A DNA stretch of 37,199 bases from a virus: positions 1 through 37,199 of IMG/VR virus record IMGVR_UViG_3300021197_001246; one strand, written 5' to 3'. The number at the start of each line of letters is the position of its first letter. The stretch's first letter is position 1. The notes under the pieces were generated by a model. It made no database searches. It had not been told where the DNA came from and saw only the letters and a program-made list of their open reading frames with translations. This document shows positions 1 through 6,796 of the stretch, piece after piece. Made by a program: the position numbers and the translations under genes.

Positions 1-509
1 GAAGCCTAAGCGGTTCTTCTAAGTGGTCAGGCATAGCAAGCGCTGATAACGGCTTACTGTATTGTTCTCCTCAAGACTCAACACAAGTGCTAGAGATTGA
101 CCCTATAAATAAAACAACAAACCTATTCGGCAGCATAAGCGGTGCTTCTAAGTGGATTGGAATAGCAAGCGCTGATAACGGCTTGCTGTACTGCGCACCG
201 CTAAATGCAACGCGCGTACTTGAAATAGACCCTATAAATAAGACTACGAGTTTATTCGGGAATCTAAGCGACTCATTCAAGTGGCAAGGCATAGCAAGCG
301 CTGATAACGGCTTACTGTACTGCGCTCCATTAGACTCAACTCAAGTACTAGAGATTGACCCTATAAATAAAACAACAAGCTTATTTGGGAGCTTGATTGG
401 TGGTACAAAATGGGTTGATATAGCAAGTGCTGATAACGGTTTTTTGTATTGCGCACCATTTAGCGAGGATCAAATCCTGCGCATAGGAAGTGCAGACGGA
501 ACTTTTAAC
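1..509 (+). repeat. 129-bp tandem repeats, units 3 (part) to 6
   Basis: Units start at 123, 252 and 381 and end at 509. Bases 1-122 complete the unit that begins at 37193. Every unit is exactly 129 bp (43 codons). The block around GCAAGCGCTGATAACGGC is nearly invariant at DNA level, while the codons after TGG and after the Cys-Ala-Pro codons vary. Unit 6 is the most diverged. Confidence 0.95.
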
Positions 510-851
510 GGATCAGCATCTACAAACTTTGATAGGCACTGGCAGCAATCAGACGGCAATCAGCAAATTAAAAAAACTGCTGGTACAATAAAGCTAAATG
601 ACACTAAGCTAGTTTTAGACTCAAGCAACACTTACACAATACAAAGTCTAGCTAATGCAAGTTACGGCGATGAAATTGTGGTTGTTAGAAGTGGCGACAA
701 TGAACCTACTTTAGTTTTGGATAGTGCAGATATAGCAGACGGCAAGCTAATACAGTACGGCTTTCAAACCGATACAGAGTTAACGCTTGATACAAGCGAT
801 ACATACACGCTGTTTTTCAACGGTGTAAATTTGCAAGTCAGAAGGGGGTAG
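1..851 (+). CDS. Receptor-binding tail fibre, C-terminal part (continues from the right end of the window)
   Basis: The frame is open from base 3 and stops at 849-851. It is the continuation of the gene starting at 35582: the final G of the window plus the first GA form a Gly codon, giving an 822-aa protein in all. This part holds most of repeat 3 and repeats 4-6 of six 43-residue repeats, each with a conserved core KWxxIASADNGLLYCAP followed by QVLEIDPINKTT. After the repeats come about 110 residues of beta-rich sequence (FDRHWQQSDG... to the C-terminus LQVRRG). Six blades of about 43 residues fit a six-bladed beta-propeller. Position after the tape measure gene, with an Ala/Ser-rich N-terminal segment, points to a tail fibre or host-recognition protein. 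The fold and the receptor are inferred; fibre identity is likely from context. Confidence 0.8.
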   Translation, partial: SLSGSSKWSGIASADNGLLYCSPQDSTQVLEIDPINKTTNLFGSISGASKWIGIASADNGLLYCAPLNATRVLEIDPINKTTSLFGNLSDSFKWQGIASADNGLLYCAPLDSTQVLEIDPINKTTSLFGSLIGGTKWVDIASADNGFLYCAPFSEDQILRIGSADGTFNGSASTNFDRHWQQSDGNQQIKKTAGTIKLNDTKLVLDSSNTYTIQSLANASYGDEIVVVRSGDNEPTLVLDSADIADGKLIQYGFQTDTELTLDTSDTYTLFFNGVNLQVRRG

Positions 852-852
852 T

Positions 853-1185
853 ATGAACGGTTCTAGTTTATTTGGCGGTGAGTCTTTCGGAACATTGTAT
901 GAGGATGGGGCTACATTTAAACAAGCATCAACAGGTTCAACTGGTGTATTTTTGAATGTAACGGATGAAAAAGGTATTTTTGAAATTTCAACAAGTGGCC
1001 CCAACGCAATTCTAAATATAACTATTGACGGTAACAGCTTTCAGGGTAGCGTCAATGACATTTCAACATTAACAGGGTCGCAAAATATCTCAACCGCTAG
1101 TTTTTTTGTTTATAAAAAATCACTTAGGGTTGAAACCATAAGCAATGTAAATTCTTACCAAGTAGTTATAGATAGGCTTTCATAA
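853..1185 (+). CDS. Small tail-associated protein, unknown function
   Basis: A 110-aa soluble protein starting one base after the fibre stop, behind a GGGGG-rich Shine-Dalgarno. It is rich in Ser, Thr, Asn and Gly, contains alternating beta-prone segments and has no membrane segment, which is typical of small virion or fibre-associated proteins. Its stop overlaps the next start (TAATG), so the two genes are translationally coupled. Its place directly behind the receptor-binding fibre suggests a fibre chaperone, tip or attachment accessory. That role is inference from position only; no family is recognised. Confidence 0.7.
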   Translation: MNGSSLFGGESFGTLYEDGATFKQASTGSTGVFLNVTDEKGIFEISTSGPNAILNITIDGNSFQGSVNDISTLTGSQNISTASFFVYKKSLRVETISNVNSYQVVIDRLS

Positions 1186-1829
1186 TGACACAAATTACAC
1201 AAGAAATGATTGATAACGCTAGCGATCTAGCAAAAGATGGTTTTGACGCAGCAATTCACGACTGGATTTTAAAGCCGTACAACACCAAAGAGTGGCAAAA
1301 TGGCGATCAAATATTTGACGGTGAAGGCAATCCGGTGCTTGATGGTGACGACAATCCAACATATGAGCGCGTAATTGTTGATGTTGTTAAGCATAAAATA
1401 ACCGGGTACTCAGCAAAGCAAGTGCAAAGCCCTAGCTATGTCACTTTTGATATAGAAAACGTGCTGGTAACAATAAACGGCCATGCAGCTGAGACAATAA
1501 ACGATGTTTACCCCAAAGGCGTAAAAGGCGACAGTCTAACTATAACTTGCGACATAGTCGACCAAGACAGCAACATTGTAAACATATCTAGTACGGGACT
1601 TAGATTGCCATTTGAGAAAGTAACTTCTGAATCAGTTGTTATTGATGAAGATAAGCTAGATGCAACAATATCAAACGGTCAAATGGTTGCGGTTGGTGTT
1701 TTCGAGCGCGGCGGTACGTGGGTAATTACAGAAGAAAGGCTAAATAAATCACTAGCTGAAATAGGTGAAAGCTGGCGCATTTCTTTACCTACAAGTATTA
1801 AGTTTCACGTAGCTAGCGATAAACAGTAA
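1185..1829 (+). CDS. Putative tail protein, unknown function
   Basis: A 214-aa protein coupled to its neighbours on both sides by TAATG overlaps (start at 1185, stop at 1827-1829). It is acidic, with an N-terminal helical segment and then beta-prone sequence (residues about 70-200) that could be an Ig-like or tail-adhesin domain, for example the stretch around SYVTFDIENVLVTINGHA. No signal peptide, membrane segment or catalytic motif is visible. The tight coupling with the fibre upstream and the hydrolase downstream places it in the tail tip or entry module. Function is not recognised. Confidence 0.7.
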   Translation: MTQITQEMIDNASDLAKDGFDAAIHDWILKPYNTKEWQNGDQIFDGEGNPVLDGDDNPTYERVIVDVVKHKITGYSAKQVQSPSYVTFDIENVLVTINGHAAETINDVYPKGVKGDSLTITCDIVDQDSNIVNISSTGLRLPFEKVTSESVVIDEDKLDATISNGQMVAVGVFERGGTWVITEERLNKSLAEIGESWRISLPTSIKFHVASDKQ

Positions 1830-2281
1830 TGAAGGTAATATTCTCTTCGTCAAACCTTCCAGCGGCGCTTGTAATTCGGTTTATGACCGGTTGCAAGTGG
1901 CACCACTGCGGGGTTATTTATGATGACGACATAGTTATAGAGGCTACAGCGTTTAAAGGCGTCAGGGGCGTAACTCTGGAGGACTTTAAAAGTAGGGGTG
2001 ACTTTGTTATCATAAACATACCGTTAGAGGACGAGCAAGCCGCTAGAGAGTTTTTATTTAGGCAGTTGGGAAAAGGTTATGACTGGGCGGGAGCCTTAGC
2101 TTATCCATTTAGACTAAACTGGCAAGATAAAGACAAATGGTATTGCTCTGAGCTAGCTGCTATTGCAGCGAAACGCGGTAAATCACCCATAGTGCGTAAT
2201 GATGTTAGAAGTGTTACGCCTCGGGATATTTGGATGCAACTATTCGATATCGTTGAAACAAACGATACTAACTTAATTTAG
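1829..2281 (+). CDS. Permuted NlpC/P60 (YiiX-like) papain-fold hydrolase, probable tail or entry peptidoglycan enzyme
   Basis: 150 aa. Early in the protein is WHHCGVIYDD (His25/His26) followed by an acidic residue in IEATAFKG (Glu38), and near the C-terminus KWYCSELA (Cys106). The order His, Glu, Cys is that of the circularly permuted NlpC/P60 (YiiX/DUF830-like) papain fold. Such enzymes cut amide bonds in peptidoglycan or related substrates, and in siphoviruses a family member is often the last tail-tip gene. Here it ends the tail module, coupled by TAATG to the gene upstream, so local cell-wall opening during DNA entry is the likely job. No signal peptide is seen. Fold assignment is fairly secure; the substrate is inferred. 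Confidence 0.75.
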   Translation: MKVIFSSSNLPAALVIRFMTGCKWHHCGVIYDDDIVIEATAFKGVRGVTLEDFKSRGDFVIINIPLEDEQAAREFLFRQLGKGYDWAGALAYPFRLNWQDKDKWYCSELAAIAAKRGKSPIVRNDVRSVTPRDIWMQLFDIVETNDTNLI

Positions 2282-2290
2282 GATGAAATT

Positions 2291-2362
2291 ATGAGCGGAA
2301 AAACTAAAGGCAAAGACGGCGCACAGCAAGAGCAGGAAAATAAAGATCAAGAGCAGGAATAG
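2291..2362 (+). CDS. 23-aa charged peptide
   Basis: A short frame of 23 residues made almost entirely of Lys, Glu, Gln, Asp and Gly (it begins MSGKTKGKDG). An AGGA sequence lies nine bases upstream and the next gene starts five bases downstream. It sits in an otherwise gene-tight run. No function can be assigned, and it could be non-coding. Confidence 0.4.
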   Translation: MSGKTKGKDGAQQEQENKDQEQE

Positions 2363-2366
2363 TTAA

Positions 2367-2825
2367 ATGATAGCGTTAGATGCCTTTATTTTAGCAGCGT
2401 ATACAATATTATTCGGTTACTTAAAAACTAGAGATAGTTTCGCTATTATTTTGGCGTTTAGCGCTAGCTGTCTTTATACTGCGAGCGGGTTATTTACAAA
2501 TCAAGAGCCTTGGATTAATCATCTCGTAGTTAGCTTTTGCTTTATACCTGCATTTTATTTTTTAACTAAACCTGTGTTTTTTGGCGTTCTTACTTACTCA
2601 ATATACCATTGGGTTGTCTCTGCTGACTACATACTCTACCCGTCAATGCCAACGCTTGTTAGCGGCACGTTTACAAGTATGATATTATTTATTAACGTTT
2701 ATATAATGCTTGCAATAATTTATGCTTCAAAATCTAGAATTTACAGCACAGATGTTAATCTGGGCAGCGGTTGGCTTGCTGATATACAGAGTCGCAAAAG
2801 ACAGGCTGGTGAGGTTCAAAAATGA
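2367..2825 (+). CDS. Multi-pass membrane protein, unknown
   Basis: 152 aa with about four hydrophobic segments: near the N-terminus (DAFILAAYTILFGYL), residues about 25-40, 50-80 around SFCFIPAFYFL, and 95-120 around SMILFINVYIMLAIIYA. The C-terminal 30 residues are polar and basic, likely cytosolic. The stop overlaps the next gene by ATGA. It lies just before a holin-like gene and behind the tail module, which suggests a lysis accessory or membrane-acting protein. No family is recognised. Confidence 0.65.
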   Translation: MIALDAFILAAYTILFGYLKTRDSFAIILAFSASCLYTASGLFTNQEPWINHLVVSFCFIPAFYFLTKPVFFGVLTYSIYHWVVSADYILYPSMPTLVSGTFTSMILFINVYIMLAIIYASKSRIYSTDVNLGSGWLADIQSRKRQAGEVQK

Positions 2826-3124
2826 TCATAATAAGCAGCGCAATAAAATCAATAAGTGACTACAGTGACGCCATTATAAGCAAAGTTATTTACCATGCTG
2901 GCTTGTGGGTCGGCATTGGTGGTGGGGCTGCAACGTACTCGGTTGGTAAAGCTGTAAATCAAGCTCAAATGTCCCCTATGACAGCCTTTGTCCTTGAGTG
3001 GGGCGGATTAATATCAATGATAGCAGCGGCGTCTTTGATAATTAAAAACATTGTTGATACTTGGTTATCTATTAAGAAGTCAAAAATGGAACAAGAAGCC
3101 CACCAGAAAGAGATGGGCGAATAA
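2822..3124 (+). CDS. Putative holin, two transmembrane segments
   Basis: 100 aa with a short N-terminal amphipathic stretch, two hydrophobic segments (about residues 27-45 and 58-77) and a charged C-terminus rich in Lys and Glu. Size, two-TM layout and charged tail match class II phage holins, which form the membrane lesion that lets endolysin out. It is coupled to the upstream membrane gene by ATGA, and its stop abuts the stop of the convergent gene at 3125. The endolysin lies nearby on the other strand. The holin call rests on topology and context, not on sequence identity. Confidence 0.6.
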   Translation: MIIISSAIKSISDYSDAIISKVIYHAGLWVGIGGGAATYSVGKAVNQAQMSPMTAFVLEWGGLISMIAAASLIIKNIVDTWLSIKKSKMEQEAHQKEMGE

Positions 3125-3577
3125 TCACTTTTTAAACACGCCTACCGTCTTGATCAGAAAATAAAAACCGAGCACTATTGAAAACGGATCTTTTAACACA
3201 TCCTTCATATAAATATAAATGTCATTCTTAAAAGCCTTTAAGCTTGATGTTTTAATTTCAGCCAAATTCTGAGACTCTGAAGCGGCAGCTAGACTCGATG
3301 TATCTACTGCAAAAAACAGATAGAAATACTCAATAAGCCCAACAAGCAAATACACACCACTAAAAAGCATTACACCAACAACTGTAAGGATTGCTATAAA
3401 TCGACGCGTAGAGCTTTGATGGCGTGTTTTATCCATTAGCTGTAACATTGCATCGGCTTTATCTTTAGCGCTCATCTCGTTAGCGCCTGACTTATCCCTG
3501 ATAAAGTCTATTGCTGCACTTGTCATCTTGTCGCTGGCAAGGAGTGAGGTTATGAAACCAGTTATAACATTAATCAT
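3125..3577 (-). CDS. Holin-like membrane protein (3TM GTA-holin type possible)
   Basis: 150 aa. The N-terminal half is charged and helical (RDKSGANEMSAKDKADAMLQ). A basic segment TRHQSSTRRFIAILTVVGVM leads into hydrophobic segments at about residues 60-90 and 125-145. This layout resembles the 3-TM holin family described from gene-transfer agents, where a polar head with an Arg-rich turn precedes the membrane part. The start overlaps the end of the endolysin gene, so lysis proteins are co-translated. Holin or lysis-timing factor is the best guess. The convergent gene at 2822 is a second candidate. Confidence 0.55.
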   Translation of the reverse strand: MINVITGFITSLLASDKMTSAAIDFIRDKSGANEMSAKDKADAMLQLMDKTRHQSSTRRFIAILTVVGVMLFSGVYLLVGLIEYFYLFFAVDTSSLAAASESQNLAEIKTSSLKAFKNDIYIYMKDVLKDPFSIVLGFYFLIKTVGVFKK

Positions 3578-3983
3578 TATATCTACCCGTCCGCATTTGC
3601 TCAGCTAGCTCGGTAGCCCTACCACCAACCTGTCTAGCCCATCTACTATTAAGCATTTCTTTAGATGCAAGCTCATAGTCTTTTAATGATAGTGCGTTAA
3701 TCATCTTTATGAACTTTAACATTCCGCGCAATCCTAGATTGAATGTCATATTAACTACTACACCAGACCTAGCCTTGTCCAGTTCAGCGAACCATTGATA
3801 ATTAATTAGCTGGGTGTAAGCTTTGTTTATATCGCCTTTTAGCAGCTCCTCTGCTTCTTCTTCCGATATACCTACATCATCTAAGTTGCGACCATAACCG
3901 ATAGTTAACTTGCCAGAAGTACATCTGTACGGCTTTGGTTCAAAACCTTCATGCCTTTTTATCTGTTCTCTTAAACTATACAT
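3570..3983 (-). CDS. Endolysin, GH24 (T4 lysozyme-type) muramidase
   Basis: 137 aa. The signature HEGFEPKPY followed by TIGYGRNLDDVGIS is that of phage lysozymes. The catalytic triad pattern is visible as Glu12, Cys21 and Thr27, with the same spacing as Glu11/Asp20/Thr26 of T4 lysozyme. The Cys in place of Asp is a known variant in phage endolysins. It hydrolyses the MurNAc-GlcNAc bond of peptidoglycan. There is no signal peptide or SAR segment, so it should depend on a holin. It is short for the family (about 145-165 aa) but carries the expected core helices (NMTFNLGLRGMLKF). Confidence 0.93.
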   Translation of the reverse strand: MYSLREQIKRHEGFEPKPYRCTSGKLTIGYGRNLDDVGISEEEAEELLKGDINKAYTQLINYQWFAELDKARSGVVVNMTFNLGLRGMLKFIKMINALSLKDYELASKEMLNSRWARQVGGRATELAEQMRTGRYND

Positions 3984-4010
3984 AAACCACCCCCAATATA
4001 AGATTAATCA

Positions 4011-4259
4011 TTAGTATCTATCCTCGCCACTTGCTTTTGACTGCCTTCTGTTTGAGCCGAAAAAGTCCTTGCTTGTCATGAATGGATAACCATACAATCC
4101 AGTAGAGGTTAAGCTATCATTGCAACTGACCTTGTTTCTGGCCCTGTTAAGCCTGGAGCTTACAGTACCAACTGATACCCCTGTTTCTTTTGCTATTTCA
4201 GGATATGACATTCCCAAGTTTGCCATATCAAAAACTTTCTTCTCATCACTACTTAACAT
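4011..4259 (-). CDS. Small HTH protein, sigma-70 region 4-like
   Basis: 82 aa. The first 45 residues form a tri-helical HTH of sigma region 4/LuxR type: EKKVFDMANLGMSYPEIAKE then TGVSVGTVSSRLNRARNK. The rest is polar and low in structure. Its start codon directly follows the stop of the HTH gene at 4260. Two different HTH proteins head the leftward lysis operon, so one or both may control late or lysis transcription. The DNA-binding call is good; the regulatory target is unknown. Confidence 0.7.
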   Translation of the reverse strand: MLSSDEKKVFDMANLGMSYPEIAKETGVSVGTVSSRLNRARNKVSCNDSLTSTGLYGYPFMTSKDFFGSNRRQSKASGEDRY

Positions 4260-4460
4260 CTATCTAACTCCAAGTTTTAGGTTTTTAGTGTATGGGTTTC
4301 TAGCCCTATCATTGCGCATTTTATTATCTCTTATGTATGTAGATATAGACTTAACGGTCCTGCCAAGAATTACAGAAACCTCATTAAGACTGTGCCCTCT
4401 ATCTACTGCAAATTGAACCGCCTCAACCTCGTATTGCTTCCACGCCCTGCATATCCTCAT
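4260..4460 (-). CDS. Small HTH protein, homeodomain/Myb-like
   Basis: 66 aa. WKQYEVEAVQFAVDRGHSL then NEVSVILGRTVKSISTYIRD is a W-x2-E...G-x2-EV...LGRT pattern seen in phage and bacterial homeodomain-like HTH regulators. The C-terminus is strongly basic. The ATG overlaps the TAA of the 38-aa gene before it, and the next gene begins immediately after its TAG, so the three are one translation-coupled unit. It is probably a DNA-binding regulator; the site it binds is not known. Confidence 0.7.
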   Translation of the reverse strand: MRICRAWKQYEVEAVQFAVDRGHSLNEVSVILGRTVKSISTYIRDNKMRNDRARNPYTKNLKLGVR

Positions 4461-4576
4461 TATGCAAACCCCATCAATATAGCACCGTAAGAAACCGCAA
4501 CGCCCAATGTGCTACCCGCAACACCACCGATACAAAGCTTTGCAGCAAATATTATAAATTGGTCTACTAAAAGCAT
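4460..4576 (-). CDS. 38-aa single-TM peptide, first gene of the lysis operon
   Basis: The frame starts at 4576 (MLLVDQFIIFAAKLCIGGVA...) and ends in a TAA that overlaps the ATG of the next gene. A GGAGA Shine-Dalgarno sits eight bases upstream. Almost the whole peptide is one hydrophobic Gly/Ala-rich helix. The size suggests a small membrane peptide such as an antiholin or a modifier of lysis timing, but this is inference from location. A promoter lies about 40 bases upstream. Confidence 0.65.
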   Translation of the reverse strand: MLLVDQFIIFAAKLCIGGVAGSTLGVAVSYGAILMGFA

Positions 4577-4605
4577 TTCAACATCTCCATTTATTCCGTC
4601 ATTGA

Positions 4606-4647
4606 AATGTAGCTGAATTAAAATTAATTATCAAATCATTTTACAAT
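4606..4647 (-). promoter_or_regulatory. Leftward promoter of the lysis operon with conserved upstream element
   Basis: On the minus strand: -35 TTGATA (4629-4634), 17-base spacer, -10 TACATT (4606-4611). It includes the sequence TTAAAATTAATT-N6-TCATTTTACAAT (plus strand, 4618-4647), which recurs with identical spacing at 18841-18870 in front of another leftward cassette. Confidence 0.5.
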
Positions 4648-4660
4648 TAATTTATAGGCA

Positions 4661-4689
4661 AGAAAAAGCCCAGTGGAGAGTCTGGGCTT
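4661..4689 (-). terminator. Rho-independent terminator of the early leftward operon
   Basis: Stem AAGCCCAG (4666-4673) with CTGGGCTT (4682-4689) and an 8-base loop. Read leftward, the stem is followed by a T-rich run (TTTTTCTT). It lies after the resolvase gene and separates early recombination genes from the lysis operon, which has its own promoter just to the left. Confidence 0.85.
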
Positions 4690-4753
4690 GAGGATAGTAG
4701 ATGTTGAGTGATTAGCGATTGGGCGAGCTAATAACTACAGTATATCCATTTTA

Positions 4754-5137
4754 TTAATCTAAGCAAGTTATCACAGCCTCAACCCTTGGGTTGCCCCTGT
4801 CAATGCCACCGTAACGCTCTGAGTTACCAGCAATGATATTAACGTTATCATCTTCAATCAGCCCAGATTCAACCAAGGCGTCTTGGAAGAACTTTTTAAC
4901 AGTACCCACAAAGTTGTCTAGGTCAGGCCCGTTATTAAGCTTTGCATAGTACGTGTATCTTATTTGTATTCTACCCTTTATAGGATCTAAGCAATCAACC
5001 TGATCCATTATCATATCCTTGAATTTCTTTTTGGCTTTATTGCTAACTTGGTAGTGGGCATTCCTATACCAATTAACATTTATAGGCTTACCTTTGACAA
5101 CCCCATAAAGGGGTAGCGTAAACATGTAATCACTCAT
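4754..5137 (-). CDS. rusA: RusA-type Holliday junction resolvase
   Basis: 127 aa, the usual RusA length. The diagnostic PDLDN motif (Asp72, Asp74) is followed by Lys-Lys-Phe-Phe-Gln-Asp-Ala-Leu and the acidic SGLIEDDNV segment, which together supply the metal-binding aspartates. The enzyme cuts four-way DNA junctions and would resolve recombination or replication intermediates before packaging. It is the last gene of the leftward recombination operon with SSB, Gp157 and ERF. An AAGGTG Shine-Dalgarno precedes the ATG. A small hairpin, GCGCC/GGCGC (5148-5161), lies just upstream of that site. Confidence 0.92.
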   Translation of the reverse strand: MSDYMFTLPLYGVVKGKPINVNWYRNAHYQVSNKAKKKFKDMIMDQVDCLDPIKGRIQIRYTYYAKLNNGPDLDNFVGTVKKFFQDALVESGLIEDDNVNIIAGNSERYGGIDRGNPRVEAVITCLD

Positions 5138-5166
5138 AAATCACCTTGCGCCCGTAGGCGCTTTTA

Positions 5167-5259
5167 TTAAAAGGGAATACCGCAAATTTCACAGTCAGGA
5201 TTATTGCCAGCGCATAAGTGGCATAAATCCTGATTACTGCTGTGGGGCATGACCACCAT
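5167..5259 (-). CDS. Possible 30-aa zinc-knuckle peptide, or +1-frame C-terminal extension of SSB
   Basis: In the frame +1 to the SSB gene, a reading frame runs past the SSB stop and ends ...CHLCAGNNPDCEICGIPF. It has two Cys-x2-Cys pairs and a terminal Ile-Pro-Phe. The last three residues, after an acidic patch, match the tip of bacterial SSB proteins (DDDIPF), whereas the SSB frame itself ends APQQ. In-frame ATGs at 5259 and 5250 would allow separate translation, but no strong Shine-Dalgarno is seen. It may be a small separate gene, a frameshift product, or chance. Confidence 0.4.
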   Translation of the reverse strand: MVVMPHSSNQDLCHLCAGNNPDCEICGIPF

Positions 5260-5743
5260 TCGGAACAAAGCCGCCTTGTGGTTGCTGGCCCTGTGGTGCA
5301 AATCCACCCTGCTGCTGCCCCTGAGTTTGCCCCTGTGGTGCAAATCCGCCCTGTTGCGGGGCTTGGTTGTACTGTGGCTGTGAATAACCGCCCTGCTGTT
5401 GTGGCTGCGCCTGTGATTTAGATTGCTCAACATAGCCAGCATTGTTAAGCCTTGCGTTCTCCATGTTTAGCTTTGTGTACTTGCCGCACTGACTTACATC
5501 AATTGTTAGTTTTTCACCTGAGACAACGATGAAGTTACCTTCAACAATTACACTATTGTAGTAATCAATTTGACCACCTTTAGCAAATAATGATGCTCTA
5601 TAATTCGTGTATTGCTTTTCACCAGTTTGTCGATTTTTTGTCATTTCTGAAAGCTCAACTATAAACAAAACACTTTGCCCATCTTGACCTATTCCCGACT
5701 GAACATATGGAGCTTTTCTTAATTCACCTGATACTATATGCAT
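5234..5743 (-). CDS. ssb: Single-stranded DNA-binding protein
   Basis: 169 aa. The N-terminal ~105 residues look like an OB fold (SVLFIVELSEMTKNRQTGEK, then YRASLFAKGGQIDYYNSVIVEG and FIVVSGEKLTIDV). Residues about 115-169 are a disordered tail of Gln, Gly and Pro with repeated GGFAPQGQ-like units. This is the standard SSB build. It protects single-stranded DNA during replication and annealing. It lies between Gp157 and RusA genes in the leftward operon. The C-terminus lacks the acidic DxIPF tip that usually recruits partner proteins; a matching tip occurs in the +1 frame just beyond the stop. Confidence 0.82.
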   Translation of the reverse strand: MHIVSGELRKAPYVQSGIGQDGQSVLFIVELSEMTKNRQTGEKQYTNYRASLFAKGGQIDYYNSVIVEGNFIVVSGEKLTIDVSQCGKYTKLNMENARLNNAGYVEQSKSQAQPQQQGGYSQPQYNQAPQQGGFAPQGQTQGQQQGGFAPQGQQPQGGFVPNGGHAPQQ

Positions 5744-5753
5744 TTTATTACCC

Positions 5754-6230
5754 TTATTTAATTCTTAATGAAGGCTCGCCCTGTGCAAGCTCAGCGCCCA
5801 TTACCATGCCTATTTTTAGGTCTGACAATAGCGTTTTTTTGTCTATCGAAGTTGTTACAACCTTGTATTTTTCTACCAGCATTGATTCATCTGTTATATT
5901 TGCCACCGGCAAGCCCTTGCCCTTACTTACAGAGAAAAGTTTAAAATCTATCTTTTCCCCAACTTCCATATTACACCTAACCCAGTTTGTAAGGCTTTTA
6001 GCGGAGTTAACCTTAACCTTAGCTATGTCTTGAAGCCTTTTGGCCTCATCTCCAGCGGCTTTTGCATCACTTTTTAACTGAGCTATAACAGCAAGCGTTG
6101 ATTCTATCTTATCCTTTCTGCAAGAGCTGACCATATCAAGATGATCGCTTATATCTTCAAGGCTCATAACACCAGTATCAACAAGTGCTATAAGCTTGCT
6201 TTGCTCTTCTGTTAATTCTCTAAGATTCAT
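5754..6230 (-). CDS. Siphovirus Gp157-like protein
   Basis: 158 aa from the ATG at 6230, which overlaps the ERF stop; an ATG three bases earlier is also possible. It has an N-terminal helical part, a long coiled coil (about residues 40-75, with LKSDAKAAGDEAKRLQDIAK) and a C-terminal beta part (KLFSVSKGKGLPVANI). This is the arrangement of the Gp157 family, which often sits beside ERF or RecT annealing genes and SSB. Its biochemical role is not settled; links to phage resistance or recombination have been proposed for relatives. Confidence 0.8.
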   Translation of the reverse strand: MNLRELTEEQSKLIALVDTGVMSLEDISDHLDMVSSCRKDKIESTLAVIAQLKSDAKAAGDEAKRLQDIAKVKVNSAKSLTNWVRCNMEVGEKIDFKLFSVSKGKGLPVANITDESMLVEKYKVVTTSIDKKTLLSDLKIGMVMGAELAQGEPSLRIK

Positions 6231-6795
6231 CATTACCACCCATTGAGCTATTAGCCTCGCCAGCAAGCCTTTGCACCTCATTTTGTGTAATCACATCAAG
6301 ACCACCCCAAGAATTTTGTACAAGAGTATTCCAGTTATCAAGAAGCCACTTCCCATTACCACTGGAAACCGCCGCCTTTATATCAGCAACCCCATCCCTA
6401 ACACCTTTTGCGTCCTCATCTTCCTGAGCCATACCAAGTATTGCGGCGTATGCATATCTTCGCATGTACGTAATTGATGCGCCCATGGCTTGTGCTGGGT
6501 TTTTACCCGCACCACCTTGTAACACAGCCTTTTCCATTAGAAAGGTATCACGCATCCACTGACCGCTAGAATGAGTCAACATTGTAGTTAGCGTAGTACC
6601 ACCCTCAGATTGACCCATAAACTGCGCCACAGCCAAACCGTTAGCTTTTAATAAGTCTTTAGCTTCCCATATACATGCGGCCAAGTCTGCGTACTTATAC
6701 CCATGACCCGCCTTTGATTTTCCAGCACTACTAAGCTCGCCTTGAAAATTTGCGTATGCAGTAAATAGATCACCTGTGTTTTCTGACATTTCCAT
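6220..6795 (-). CDS. erf: ERF-family single-strand annealing protein
   Basis: 191 aa from the ATG at 6795 (GAGG seven bases upstream). The ERF core is clear: KAGHGYKYADLAACIWEAKD, then VAQFMGQSEGGTTLTTMLTH, and QAMGASITYMRRYAYAAILG followed by the acidic AQEDEDAKG. ERF proteins anneal complementary strands and support circularisation or recombination of phage DNA. It is transcribed with Gp157, SSB and RusA, forming a complete phage recombination set. The C-terminus (about residues 130-191) is less conserved and probably a partner-binding tail. Confidence 0.92.
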   Translation of the reverse strand: MEMSENTGDLFTAYANFQGELSSAGKSKAGHGYKYADLAACIWEAKDLLKANGLAVAQFMGQSEGGTTLTTMLTHSSGQWMRDTFLMEKAVLQGGAGKNPAQAMGASITYMRRYAYAAILGMAQEDEDAKGVRDGVADIKAAVSSGNGKWLLDNWNTLVQNSWGGLDVITQNEVQRLAGEANSSMGGNDES

Positions 6796-6796
6796 A

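Noticed and set aside
1-509. Diversity-generating retroelement at the fibre gene
   Set aside because: No reverse transcriptase gene and no template repeat with adenine-specific variation were found; variation is spread as ordinary repeat divergence.
3570-3983. SAR-endolysin
   Set aside because: The N-terminus is polar and charged with no membrane segment; only the Cys variant of the catalytic triad recalls some SAR enzymes.
4120-4416. 98-aa rightward frame
   Set aside because: It lies antisense to two coupled HTH genes with overlapping starts and stops and has no ribosome site.
5148-5161. GCGCC/GGCGC hairpin with TTTTATT as a rightward terminator
   Set aside because: No rightward gene lies upstream; read leftward it lacks a T run and sits just before the RusA ribosome site, so it may be only a local stem.
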